Source: Henckelia pumila (Eukaryota > Streptophyta > Magnoliopsida > Lamiales > Gesneriaceae). Taken from it: DNA of 64,000 nt. The position numbers and the translations under genes were made by a program. Position 1 is the stretch's first letter; each line of letters opens with the position of its first letter. Shown here piece by piece: positions 1-9,864 of the stretch. The DNA is taken from positions 20,157,206 to 20,221,205 of the forward strand of contig NC_133122.1 of assembly GCF_033568475.1 (NCBI RefSeq). The letters are read 5' to 3'. The notes under the pieces are model-generated. The model did no database searches. It saw only the letters and a program-made list of their open reading frames with translations, and was not told the DNA's origin.

Positions 1-2
1 AA

Positions 3-481
3 GCTTATGTGAGTGATCCGGAAGACCTAAAGGAGGATCCATTATATCAAGAGACATGGGATGACATGATTATCAAAGCAAGTGTTGGTTATTCTTTGTT
101 AGAATTTGTATTTCTAACTACCTTTTATTTCATTACGGATGAAATTTTTTAAAAGATCTATGACCATATGAAAAGTACGTTCTGACTTTGTTTGTTTAAA
201 TCACTGTCTTCCTCTCGTCACTTTATGTAATAAGAGTAAATGTTCTCTTAAGTAGCCATAATTTTAAACCATGGATTTAATATGAGTGAAGCTTCATGAC
301 GAACTACAAGCCGCTTATAATCTTTTGTTTATGACCCACAGTTTATTGCAGAATCCTTGGATGTGATTCAGGATGTTGATTGGGTGATCTCTCTAAGAAA
401 TTCATTCTCAAATCAATACGAACTTTATTCATCGATGATGAACTTTCTGCTCTGCTTTCACCGCTATGTGAAATGTTTTGA
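3..481 (+). pseudogene. 3' end of an unidentified protein-coding gene, apparently frameshifted
   Basis: A reading frame is open from the window edge to base 81, where a GT follows, and continues in phase after the acceptor AG at 350-351. The joined frame is acidic and aromatic, containing DPLYQETWDDMIIK and then [10 protein letters not shown]. Near 395-400 the coding character moves to another frame, which ends with [18 protein letters not shown] and a TGA at 479-481. A one-base indel there, or an assembly error, would explain this. I do not recognise the family. The N-terminal part lies outside the window, so this could be a live gene with a sequence error or a relic. The intron call rests only on frame continuity and splice dinucleotides. 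Confidence 0.35.
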
Positions 482-539
482 AACTCACTTTTACTAGTGA
501 ATCAAATTCTAACCATACATTGGTCACGTTTGGATTTGG

Positions 540-715
540 TAGACATTTTAAAAAAAAGCACTTTTTTAAGCTATAATTTTTTGCTTTTGAAAAAGCTCTA
601 ATTTTGACTTAAAAAAAGTGCTTATTTAAGCACTTTTATGGTCAACCAAACACTTTATTAAATAAAAAGCACTTAAAAAAGTGCTTTTTTGGCCTGGCTT
701 TTGAAACCAAGCGGG
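540..715. repeat. Small inverted-repeat-rich element (MITE-like)
   Basis: The stretch holds repeated, mutually complementary blocks built on AAAAAGCACTT and AAGTGCTTTTT, bounded by a TTTGG motif on the left and CCAAAC-type motifs on the right. It can fold on itself. No target duplication was identified, so the ends are approximate. Confidence 0.4.
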
Positions 716-966
716 GCCATTGTATTAAAAATATGGTCGGGCCACAATTTTATTTAAAAAAACATAAAATGCCGTGTGAAATAAAAATTTAAATTTTAAA
801 ATTGTTGAGTATGGTTTGAGTGGGGAAAAAACTATATAGGCTAATAAGGCTAATTCGAGAGGTCAGTCTGCTGAAGATTTCAAAAACAAACAAAGAAATA
901 AAAACTCGAGATTGAAGATATGTTGAAGAAGAAGAATGTATGTTGTTATACTTTGTTATAAAAAAA

Positions 967-1281
967 AGGGAAAATTGCTTTTTTGGTCCTATATATTTGT
1001 TATTTTGCGATTTTGGTCCTCTATATTTTTATATTTCAGTTTTAGTCCGCTATCTTTATTTTTTTGGCAATTTTAGTCATTTTTCCGATGTGGCGCTGAT
1101 GTGACACCAATGCAGTGCTGATGTGAAGCTGACGTGTACAGTGTCACGTAAGTATTTTCGAATAAAAAGGACTGAAAGTGTCAAAAATCAAAACATACAG
1201 GATTAAAACTAAAATATGAAAACATAGAGAACTAAAATCGCAAAGTGACAAACATACAGGACCAAAATTACAGTTTTCTCT
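967..1281. repeat. Foldback element with GGTCC-rich arms
   Basis: The left arm (about 967-1080) carries GAAAATTGC and two TTTTGGTCCT blocks. The right arm (about 1165-1281) is the imperfect reverse complement and ends with AGGACCAAAATTACAGTTTTCTC. The centre repeats GATGTG and GACGTG motifs. Related inverted repeats appear near 29444-29948, 52295-52545 and 59757-61515, so this is a dispersed family. No protein is encoded. Confidence 0.6.
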
Positions 1282-1598
1282 AAAAAAAATTAAAGATACA
1301 ATTAATGTCTAAACCTTTAATTTTTATTTTTTATATATATAATTTCAACCTAATTATTTAACTTTGTAATTAACTATACTAACTCGATTAATACATCAAT
1401 TACCTTCTACTGGATGTTTTGCTTCTATGCTGAACAAAACGGAATGAAATTCCTTAAAATTTCTTGATCGAAATATAAGTATCATGTGAAGTAAAAATCT
1501 AATCAATTATCATGAATAGTAAAAGTAAAATTGTCTTAGACTTGTTCCATCAACAGAAGTACACAGTGAACAATCTTGAATCCATCTTCCATATCAAC
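1282..1598. other. AT-rich intergenic DNA
   Basis: I see no gene, RNA or repeat boundary here. It is low-complexity A/T sequence leading into the SINE target site. Confidence 0.6.
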
Positions 1599-1892
1599 AG
1601 TAATGTTCTATATATCACCCACAGGGTCATAGGCGAGTTGGTAAGGCCTGAGGTGACATGGGAAAAGATTTTCCAGCGTTGCGGGTTCGATCCTCGTGTG
1701 GAGTATATTCCCAGCTGAAATATTGTAGGGTATGCTCTGGGGGTTGACCATGTTGCTCTCTCCTACAGGTCTCTGTCGCTCGTGCACATCCTTCAATTTA
1801 ACCTTCACATAACCAATGGGCCTCTAACTCATGTGAAATGGGGTCCCCTTTGGGGTCAACCCTTTTTTTCAAGAAGTAATGTTCCATATATC
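1599..1892 (+). mobile_element. tRNA-derived SINE with flanking target-site duplications
   Basis: An 18-bp direct repeat, AGTAATGTTCTATATATC at 1599-1616 and the same with one C/T change at 1875-1892, brackets a body of 258 bp (1617-1874). The body begins with a tRNA-like head holding a box A (1630-1641) and a box B (1684-1694), followed by a tRNA-unrelated part. It ends in a T run (1863-1869) plus a few bases. This layout (pol III promoter head, unrelated tail, simple 3' end, long target duplication made by LINE machinery) is that of plant SINEs. The near-identical duplications suggest a fairly recent insertion. It encodes no protein. Confidence 0.85.
1630..1694 (+). promoter_or_regulatory. 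Internal RNA polymerase III promoter of the SINE (box A and box B)
   Basis: TAGGCGAGTTGG at 1630-1641 fits the A box consensus TRGCNNAGYNGG with a mismatch, and GGTTCGATCCT at 1684-1694 fits the B box GGTTCGANNCC. The spacing is normal for a tRNA-type promoter. Confidence 0.75.
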
Positions 1893-1985
1893 GTCATTCA
1901 TCAACAATAGTTTGACGCCGAAAAAACTTACCAGAACCAACCACAAGTCTCTGTACCCAATTGTTGTCCTCGTGTTTGGTGTTGA

Positions 1986-2107
1986 TCACATGATCATTGT
2001 GATGACAGTAGTCGTCCAATCTTGATGCCACTTCTTGGATTCGATGTTCGATGCTTCAATATGCAAGATTAGATTTTCCATTAGCGAGTTGGACTTTTGC
2101 AATGTCT
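1986..2107 (-). pseudogene. Short coding-like fragment, charged and helix-prone
   Basis: Read on the minus strand, about 40 codons are open with a coiled-coil-like composition, including NLNETLQKSNSLMENLILHI and a Trp-rich KKWHQDWTTT, ending in TGA at 1986-1988. There is no start codon or flanking exon. It directly abuts the first RNase H-like repeat block at about 2133. I do not recognise the source gene. It may be a captured exon or part of a degraded transposon. Confidence 0.3.
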
Positions 2108-2132
2108 CATTTAAGTTCTTTGACCTTCTTGC

Positions 2133-2366
2133 AGAATTCCTGATTCCGAAATCTCTCTACAGCGTACAATATGTAACCACTTATAGCTACTGCCTTCCTT
2201 CCTGATAGTGGGACTGGCTTCGCCCTGGTAGCCACAGCCCACTCCGACGCCGTGCTCAGTAATGGCCGGGCGGCGGTGGCGGCGGAAGTGGCATCTGCGG
2301 ATATCGATTGTTGAGTGTAGTGAACAAGCTTCTGTTCCTTACGTATGCATTGAGTAGTTTCTTCAT
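2133..2366 (-). pseudogene. Array block 0: 5' part of the RNase H-like module only
   Basis: The block begins abruptly at the ATTCCTGATTCCGAAATC segment, so the central AEL part and everything downstream are missing. The leader ATG is at 2364-2366. It marks the left edge of the array. The spacer 2367-2620 holds the duplicated GAGGCTTGG motif, AT-rich DNA and a short TA run. Confidence 0.7.
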
Positions 2367-2620
2367 GTCTAAAGCTTGGGATGATGAAAATGATTTAATA
2401 CTTTAATAATTATAAATCTATTACTATATATTGAGTAGTTTTTTCATCTCTGAGGCTTGGGCGGGCGAAAATGATTTAATATTTTAATTATTATAAATAT
2501 ATTACTATATATACAACACTAATTATTTTACCTTATTTTTTAATCTGTTTTTTTATTTTTAATATGATAGTTTTTAATTTTAAAAGAGGAAAATTATATA
2601 TATATATACAAATATACTAA

Positions 2621-2926
2621 AAGGAAAGATCGGATATTATTAATCAAACGTAATATACGAAATTACACGATCAATCAAACAAATAGAAAACTCTCAAGCG
2701 ACCCTGACAAAAAGGGTCGGGGAGGAAATTGCAAAAAAGGCTAGCGATTGCGACACGATTCCCCGACCTCAGAATATGATTTAAGTATGTGCTATCTTTC
2801 AGTCTCTTTCAAATCCCTTATTTCAGTTGTTAAGATTCCTTCATAGCTAAGATTCTCCTCTAGTCTCGTGATTGCATGCACAAATAGTAGAAAGTCCAAA
2901 GTAATATGGTGCACCCTTATATTGCG
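2621..2926 (-). pseudogene. Array block 1, 3' half (split by the retrotransposon)
   Basis: This part runs from GGAAAGATCGGATATTATT to CCCTTATATTGCG. Its continuation, ATAGCGTGTGATCGATATTC, is found after the retrotransposon at 11740. Removing 2927-11734 and one TTGCG copy restores a normal block, which proves that the insertion happened inside an existing array unit. Confidence 0.8.
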
Positions 2927-4791
2927 TGTTGGAACACGTTTTCAGCTCAGTGTGATCTGATACCCGGAGCAGCGAAAGTTTAAAAATTTTTATTTTCTTA
3001 TATGAAACTATTCCATATCATGGGTATCAAATCCTAACGTTTAAAATCAACATGTAAAATAATAATAACAATTAATATTTTACCTCTTCAAGCTATGGCT
3101 TGGTTATGGACACCAACAGATTAATCTGCTCTTGTTGTAAATCCAGGAACTGATGACTCGCTCGATCAATCTCCTGAATTAGGTCCACGAATAGAAAACT
3201 AAAACCCTCTGATTGATTGCACTAGAAATCAATCGGATGTTTATCGAAGAGATTTACAGATTTGATCTGTCAATTCAGAATGTAATTTTCCAAAAATCAC
3301 AGACTGAATTCTCTCTCAAAAGGGAGACAGGATTTTCGAATTCTCCTTAGAACTCTTCTAGGATTTTCGAAAATTGCTCTGTCAATTATGAGGTTGTGTG
3401 TCTAATTTCTGTACTGCAATAACTTATTTATAATGTGGGCTGCTAACACCTTAGGGCCCATTAGTCATAAGTTCAACCCTGACAAGCAAAACCCGCATGT
3501 TCAGAAATTAATATAAAATTCATCGTGACTCAGAATGATAAACCAATTTCACCATTGTGCATAGAAACCATTTCTGCAGCTTTTAAAGTCAAGATAATTT
3601 TTCTGAATCCGAATTCAATGATTTCCAAAAATTCTCATCCCTATGTCATTTTAGGAAATTTCACTCCCTTTAGTTAAGAAGTCCAACTTCTCTTTTGCTA
3701 AATTTAACTCTTTAAATTTAACTATTTCAACGGGGATTAGTAATCCATTACTTGTGTGACCCTCAATGGTTCAGGGATACAGCTAGCTGTGGGCTCACAA
3801 CTCCTTGTGACTCGGAACAACAATTTCCGACTTACCCATCGAATCATGGTAAAAGCGCCTAGCAACATCGCCCCATGATTTCCTAGGTATCACTGATAGT
3901 GCCTGCAAGAACCTGTAGGTTTTGGTTAGCGTACAATACGGTCCTTTCATCCAAATATCCCGATCGAATCAACAACCATTGGTACATCGAGATTCGTTGG
4001 AGATTCGATAACTATGCAATGCATCTTGAAGATCAAATAGTGACATCGCACGTGCTACTAGGAAACCAAGTAACCTAAATCACATCGAGTACTCTGGCCA
4101 GAGATTTGTCACACTAATATCTCCTGAGATCGCATAGGATATCCACACTCGCAAGCGTGTGGTGAATCCTTGACAACAAAGCATCGACTCCTATATGTGT
4201 CGTAATTGTACCCAATCCCGACACCTGATGACTCTCATAGAGTCGATAAACGAGTCAAAGTACAGTACTAGCATATAGAGTCTCAATGATGTTTAAAGTA
4301 CTTAAGGACTAATGGTGTACAACCAAAACCGCGGACTTATCCACTCAATTAATAATAACCACTTGGAAAGTCCGAATAGGGTAGTTCGATCATTCATCAT
4401 ATGAATATCTATTTGCATGCTTTGACCATCTCTGTGTTTCATACCAATGAAACTTGGTACTTGGCATCGCAAATGCTAGTCTCAATCTCGAGCGATCCTT
4501 ATCCTTATTTGCGGACGGCTCAATTGACTAGGAACTGTTTAGAATATACAGTGAATATAAGATGTGTTTCATGATAGTTATCTCTCTCTATTCACTATCT
4601 CATCTTACTTACACTATAGTATATTCAAGGTCTTTATCAAAACAACAATAGTATATCACAATATAACATTATGAAGAAAGATAAAGAAAATACCATTAAT
4701 GAATGTAAATTATATTAAACAAAGATTGTTTACAATAAGAGACTCTCAAAGCCTTAGCCACAACTTGGCTAGCGGGGCATCAACTCTTTCA
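2927..4791 (-). repeat. 3' LTR of the copia element (left in window coordinates)
   Basis: This 1865-bp direct repeat has TG...CA ends in + orientation. It matches the right copy to within scattered substitutions and short indels. It abuts the polypurine tract, so it is the 3' LTR of the minus-strand element. Confidence 0.93.
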
Positions 4792-4804
4792 ATCTCCCAC
4801 TTGC
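4792..4804 (-). other. Polypurine tract of the copia element
   Basis: The minus strand reads GCAAGTGGGAGAT immediately before the 3' LTR. This is the usual purine-rich primer for plus-strand synthesis in copia elements. Confidence 0.8.
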
Positions 4805-4839
4805 CTTATAGCCAACTAGTCATACTACATAGTCCCATT

Positions 4840-5191
4840 GCTTCACGATGTTTGTCAAACAATGGTCCTGGCAAGGGCTTAGTAAGTGGATCAGCGATAT
4901 TGTCTGCAGAGACCACTCTCTCGATAGTGATGTCTCCTCTTTCCACGATCTCTCGGATGATGTGGTATTTTCTCAGTATGTGTTTGGATCTTTAATGAGA
5001 CCTTGGTTCCTTTGCCTGAGCAACGGCACCAGTGTTGTCACAGTACACCGGGACTGGACCAACAGCTTCAGAAATTACACCCAACTCTTGGACAAATTTC
5101 TCATCCAAACGGCCTCTTTAGCAGCAGCTGATGCTGCAATGTACTCTGCCTCAGTGGTGGAATCCGCTATGGTATCCTGCTTGGAACTCTT
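4840..5191 (-). pseudogene. copia RNase H domain, separated from RT by a stop codon
   Basis: After the stop at 5189-5191 the same frame continues with KSSKQDTIADSTTEAEYIAA, the hallmark copia RNase H segment, then CDNTGAVAQAKEPRSH and the terminal ADNIADPLTKPLP region. The stop is a TAG where the family has TGG (Trp after GGAVS), a G-to-A transition. Without readthrough this domain would not be made. Confidence 0.85.
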
Positions 5192-6049
5192 CTAAGAGAC
5201 AGCACCGCCATTGAGCATGAATACAAATCCAGAGGTTGATTTCGAGTCATCCACGTCGCTTTGGAAGCTAGAGTCGGTATAGCCTTCCAATTTCAATTCT
5301 CTTCCTCCATAAACCATGAATACATTTTTAGTCCTTCTTAAGTACTTAAGAATATCCTTCACGGCTTTCCAATGCATTTGATCGGGGTTGGCTTGATATC
5401 TGCTCGTGACACTCAGAGCAAAGGCTACATCCGGTCTGATAGATATCATCTCATACATAATACTACCTATGGCTGACGCATATGGTACGTGTGTCATTTT
5501 CTCTATCTCTTCGTCAGTCTTGGGAGACATCGACTTGGATAGAGAAACTCCATGACACATAGGTAGATGTCCTCTCTTGGATTCATCCATAGAGAACCTT
5601 TTTAATATGGTGTCGATGTAGGTAGCTTGAATGAGTCCTATCATTATCTTAGATCTATCTCTATAGATCTGTATTCCTAGAATATAGGACGCCTCACCTA
5701 AGTCCTTCATCGAGAATCTACCTGATAACCATATCTTTGTTGACTGCGACATCCCTACATCATTCCCAATGAGTAGGATGTCATCAACATAAAGCACTAA
5801 GAACGTCACAGCATCCTTAACTACATTCTTGTACACGCATGATTCCTCCGGGTTCTTGATGAAACCAAAGTCCTTTATTGTTTCATCAAATTTCTGGTTC
5901 CAACTTCTTGAAGCCTGTTTGAGACCATAAATTGATCCCTGAAGCTTGCATACCTTATGCTCGCTTCCCATGGATGTGAATCTCTCAGGCTGCATCATAT
6001 AAATCTCTTCCTTATTGTTTCCATTAAGAAATGCAGTCTTCACATCCAT
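5192..6049 (-). pseudogene. copia reverse transcriptase domain
   Basis: The frame holds MDVKTAFLNG, QASRSWNQKFD, the catalytic YVDD box, LGIQIYRDRS, a PYASAIGSIMY segment and the connection to RNase H (DDSKSTSGFVFMLNGGAVS). It would copy element RNA into DNA in the virus-like particle. It is bounded upstream by a TGA at 6050-6052, where TGG is expected (YEI-W-QMDVKTAF), and downstream by the TAG at 5189-5191. The catalytic box is intact, but the polyprotein is not. Confidence 0.93.
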
Positions 6050-6052
6050 TTG

Positions 6053-6685
6053 TCATATCTCATAGTCATACCAAGATGCTATGACAATAAAGATTCTTAT
6101 GGATTTGAACATTGCGACTGGTGAAAAGGTTTCATCATAGTCAACACCTTGTCTTCGAGTATAACTTTTTGCCACCAATCGTGCCTTGTAGGTCAGTACC
6201 TTACCATCAGGCCCAAGTTTTCTCTTGTAGATCCATTTACACCCTATTGGAACAATTCCATCGGGAGGATCTACTAGAGACCAAAATTGGTTTGTATGCA
6301 TCGAGTCTATTTCCGACTGCATAGCTTCAAGCCATAAATTCGAATCAGCATCATAAATTGCTTCCTTGAAGTTTTTTGGATCACATCCAATGTCGGGTTC
6401 ACTTTGATCCCCTTCAAGAAGTAGACCATATAGAATAGGAGGTCTAGAAGTCCTCTCGGATCTTCTAGGAAGAGGCGTGTCAATTATTGGTTCCTGAGGT
6501 GTGGGATCGTTATTTTGTATCTCGGGTTCTTCTCGAATTTCTTCGAGTTCCATCATCTTGCCTTTCTTATCAAGTAAGAACTCCTTCTCCATGAAGGTGG
6601 CATTCTTCGAAACAAACACTTTTGTTTCAGTAGGATGATAGAATAATATCCGATTGAATTCTTCGGATACCCTACAAAATAACAT
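6053..6685 (-). pseudogene. copia pol linker and N-terminal part of reverse transcriptase
   Basis: The frame holds the end of integrase (RILFYHPTETKVFVSKNATF), an acidic linker with PLPRRSERTSRPP, and the start of RT (WLEAMQSEIDSMHTNQFWSL, GCKWIYKRKLGPDGKV, YKARLVAK, YDETFSPVA). It is shifted against the preceding integrase frame around 6650-6670, where the two frames duplicate the FVGYPKNSIGYY region. It is the same frame as the RT segment that follows, apart from the TGA. Confidence 0.88.
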
Positions 6686-6921
6686 AAGGTGGATCGACTA
6701 TCCAACTTATCTCCCACTGTCTGCTTCACGTAAGCAGGACATCCCCAAATCCTCAAGTACGAATACTTAGGAGTTTTGCCAGCCCATAATTCATATGGAG
6801 TTTTGTTCACTATTTTAGTGTGGACATTGTTCAACAATAATACCGCTGTTTCAAGTGCATAGCCCCAAAACGAAGGTGGGAGCTCAGTGAAGCTCATCAT
6901 AGATCGAACAATGTCCAACAA
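6553..6921 (-). pseudogene. copia integrase, C-terminal part
   Basis: The frame reads LDIVRSMMSFTELPPSFWGYALETA, LNNVHTKIVNKTPYELWAGK and the WGCPAYVKQ segment, as in copia integrases. The codon before it is TGA (6925-6927) where the family has CGA (RRN-R-TLLD), a C-to-T change in a CpG. Its 3' end runs out of frame near 6660. Confidence 0.88.
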
Positions 6922-6924
6922 AGT

Positions 6925-7620
6925 TCAATTGCGACGCTCCGAAACACCATTTAGCTGAGGTGTCATAGGAGGAGTCCACTGAGAGAGAATCTCATTCTCT
7001 TTTAGATAGTCTAAAAACTCAATACTTAAGTATTCTCCACCTCGATCCGATCGAAGTGCTTTAATACTCTTACCTAGTTTGTTTTTTACTTCAGCCTTGA
7101 ATTCTTTGAACTTTTCAAATGATTCAGACTTATATTTCATCAAATATAAATACTCATACCTAGAATAATCATCAGTAAAGGTGATGAAGTAGGTGTGACC
7201 AAATTTAGTACCAATACTAAATGGGCCGTAAAATTCTGTATGGATCAAATCCAACAGATTTTGACTACGCTCAGGTTTTCCTTTGAAAGGAGTTTTAGTC
7301 ATTTTTCCTTTTAGGCAGGACTCACAAGTTGGTAGAGAGTTAATATCAGACATATCAAACATGCCCTCTCCCACTAGCTTGTTCATCCTCCTTGAGGAAA
7401 TATGACCTAGCCTAGCATGCCAAAGGTTTGCCGGGTTTTGACTATCGTTTTTCCTTTTATTTGTTGTTGCCGGTTTATCAACATAATTAATTGGTACGTC
7501 TTTTAATTTTAAGTTATATAGATCGTTTTCAAGTTGTCCACATCCAATCAAACATTCATTCTTGTACATATTGCAAATCTTATTCGCAAAATTGCAAGAA
7601 AAACCATCTCTATCAAGCAT
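6925..7620 (-). pseudogene. copia GAG-pre-integrase and integrase core
   Basis: The GAG-pre-integrase zinc region is visible as NLWHARLGHISSRRM followed by CESCLKGKMTKTPF (HHCC type). Next comes the integrase core with DLIHTEFYGPFS (the first acidic residue position reads E in place of the usual D), FITFTDDYSRY, and LRSDRGGEYLS with the second Asp. The third acidic residue of the DDE triad would lie just past N-GVSERRN. The Asp-to-Glu change in the first catalytic block and the closing TGA both argue against activity. Confidence 0.9.
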
Positions 7621-7835
7621 AAAAATAGAAATAATGTTTTAATGAAATCTGGCACAAATGAAACATCTCTCAAAAAATAGCTTAAAATTAAATAAACATC
7701 TCCCAAAGCTTTGGCTTCAACTATGGAACCATTCCCGAGCCATAACTGGGTCTTACCCATCCTTAGCCTACGACTTCTTGTCATCATCTGCAACTCATTG
7801 CAAATGTGAGATCTACATCTGGTATCTATACCCAA
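7548..7835 (-). pseudogene. copia aspartic protease, decayed
   Basis: The segment resembles the copia protease (DTRCRSHICNELQ, SRRLRMGKTQLWLGNGSIVEAKALGD, DVSFVPDFIKTLF). The catalytic D-S/T-G triad reads D-T-R, so the active-site Gly is lost. The frame then slips relative to the integrase frame at about 7600-7640. Confidence 0.82.
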
Positions 7836-7904
7836 GAAGTAGTATTAAGGAAAACATTTATTTCAATATAAAATATATCCTTTGCAGTTCGTAACTGGTC
7901 GATA

Positions 7905-8207
7905 TATTCTATGCTGTTGCGCTTCCAGTAACCGGGTTTCTTGCAGTGATGGCAAACTTCTTTAGACTTGTCCAGTTTTGCATGTAACATTTGGCCTTGA
8001 GATCATGGTCCAAACATTTCTCTAGTTCGGCCAACCTTTCCGAAGTTACATTAGTCGGGGCTGTTTTCGGAGGAGTCTTTTCTAGCACTTAGAAAATCTT
8101 CTCCGAACTCATGACAATCTTAACTTACGGAACCAATACGTATAGTTTGCGCCAGTCATTTTGTTTTGTTCGAGAATAGAGAATAGTGGATTGCGCGAAT
8201 TCATCAT
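7905..8207 (-). pseudogene. copia gag remnant with a large internal deletion and damaged zinc knuckle
   Basis: Reading from the ATG at about 8205-8207: NSRNPLFSILEQNK and TGANYTYWFRKLRLS, the expected gag N-terminus; after frame slips EKTPPKTAPTN, SERLAELEKCLDHDLKAK; and then, almost at once, the nucleocapsid knuckle at 7915-7960. The knuckle reads CHHCKKPGYWKRNS, so the His of the CCHC motif is Tyr and the last Cys is Ser. The whole remnant is about 0.3 kb, far shorter than a normal copia gag, so most of the capsid region is missing. Confidence 0.75.
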
Positions 8208-9850
8208 AATGAAATACTGAGTTGACACAGACAATTATCAGTGATTGTTTAATTAATTTACTAAGACATAAAATGTGGCAAGTTTTATTTTATGAATTTC
8301 ACTCCCACTATTTTAACGATTTCACTACTCTCTAGTGAAAACAAGAAACTGGTTTCCTTAGTGGAAACATGGAGTCCAATTGAAAAATCATAGTCCTGAA
8401 TAATATCAGTCAACCATAATTTTCAAAAGGTAGAGCCCAATTGCTTCCAAAGCAACCCTCATTCTTTCACCTCATGTCCAATAAGGGTCCAATAATATGA
8501 CGCCGCTTATTGTGACATGTCAAGATGACCCATCAATATTAAGTTGTGATGGACGGTCGTCATGTGAATCCCCAATAATATGAGCCAATCCCATGGGAGT
8601 TCCATCCAACTTACAACATGTGTCGATCCAATGTACAGCTTTCCGACGAACGGGTCCCCACAATAATATGAGCCGGACCGTGCCCGCGGGTAGCATCTCA
8701 TACATTGATCGTTGATGGAAGGTAGGAACATTTAAATAATATTTAAATTCCCTTTTGTTTATCTTGATATCAATTTTAAATCATATTTAAAATGAGGGAT
8801 TTTAATTTTGAAAATTGTCTCATCTTTAAATAATTTGTATGCTTGCGGGATTCATGCAATTTAGTCTAAACATGCATACAACAATAATATCATATATTAT
8901 ATAAAGGATGATCGACCCCAATAACTAATCGACCCATGGTTGCCAATCACGAGTCTAAGTCCAATCCTAGGTGATATGCAAGTATGCAATGCAATCCTAT
9001 TACATTGAGCTTCCAATTTACATTTCTTCGGTCTTTATTGTCTGCTGGGCCCACCATTGTCTTCAAATCTTTATCTCCCACTAAGTCTAATAAATTTACA
9101 ATAAATTTTGATGACAAATAGGGGATACATATTTAAGGGTGGGAACGGGCCATAAACCAGACCCACTTTTTATTACAAATGACGAATCAAATTGGGCTAT
9201 AAACCAAGCCCATTAATAAAACCCAACAACAATAATAAAAACCAAATGTAAACAACCTAACATACACCTATAATATTGGTCATGGTAATCGATCATCCTT
9301 TTATCCAATAATTAATTCAATAATTAAATAATTGGATAACATGCAATGGCAACATAATCAAAAAGATAAAATCTAATTTTATCCAATAAATTCATAAGAT
9401 CATATCTTATCATCAATTGTATCAAAATAATTAATTTTATAAAATCTAATTTAACGGATAAAATTTATAAATTTTCCAAAAATTCAAATTTATCCAAAAA
9501 TCAATTTTAAAAATTTCGGACTCAAACAATTTGACTCGATGCCTCGTGGACCAATCAAAAACAATTTTCGATCGGACCAAAAACTAAAATTTCAAAAATT
9601 TAAAATTCTTAAAAATAATTTTTTAATTTTCCGGGCTGCCCGGGAATTCCCCCACGTGGGGCCAGGGCATGGGCAGCGACGATCGCTGCCCCGGGCAGCG
9701 ATCAAGTTGCTGCCCATGGGTAGCGTCCAGCGCTGCCCGTGTTACCCTTCAAATTTATTTTTAAAAATTTTTGTTTTTGTTTCTAAAACCCGAAGGCTTA
9801 AAAATTTTGTACAATCGATAAATTTTAATCGTTTGATATGAGAGCAGCCT
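8208..9850 (-). other. Untranslated leader of the copia element
   Basis: About 1.6 kb separate the primer-binding site from the gag start. No long minus-strand frame is present. It contains a repeated AATAATATGAGCC motif (about 8572-8680), an AT-rich central part and a GC-rich, strongly self-complementary block at 9640-9745. A plus-strand frame at 9539-9841 overlaps this block and looks like chance. Confidence 0.7.
9668..9718. promoter_or_regulatory. Overlapping alternative hairpins in the copia leader
   Basis: TCGCTGCCC at 9683-9691 can pair either with GGGCAGCGA at 9671-9679 (3-nt loop) or with GGGCAGCGA at 9693-9701 (tight loop). An outer pair, CATGGGCAGC (9668-9677) with GCTGCCCATG (9709-9718), encloses both. 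The stems are perfect. The position between primer-binding site and gag is where retroelement RNAs carry dimerisation or packaging signals. That role is inferred. Confidence 0.6.
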
Positions 9851-9863
9851 GGCTCTGATACCA
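9851..9863 (-). other. Primer-binding site of the copia element (initiator tRNA-Met type)
   Basis: The minus strand reads TGGTATCAGAGCC one base inside the 5' LTR. This is the standard plant copia sequence complementary to the 3' end of initiator methionine tRNA. Confidence 0.92.
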
Positions 9864-9864
9864 C

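Noticed and set aside
1617-1700. Possible tRNA gene
   Set aside because: Box A and B are present, but the acceptor stem and anticodon arm are not convincing, and 18-bp duplications enclose a longer body, so it is a SINE head.
9539-9841. 100-codon plus-strand open frame
   Set aside because: It lies antisense to the retrotransposon leader, over a GC-rich palindromic block, and has no recognisable domain.
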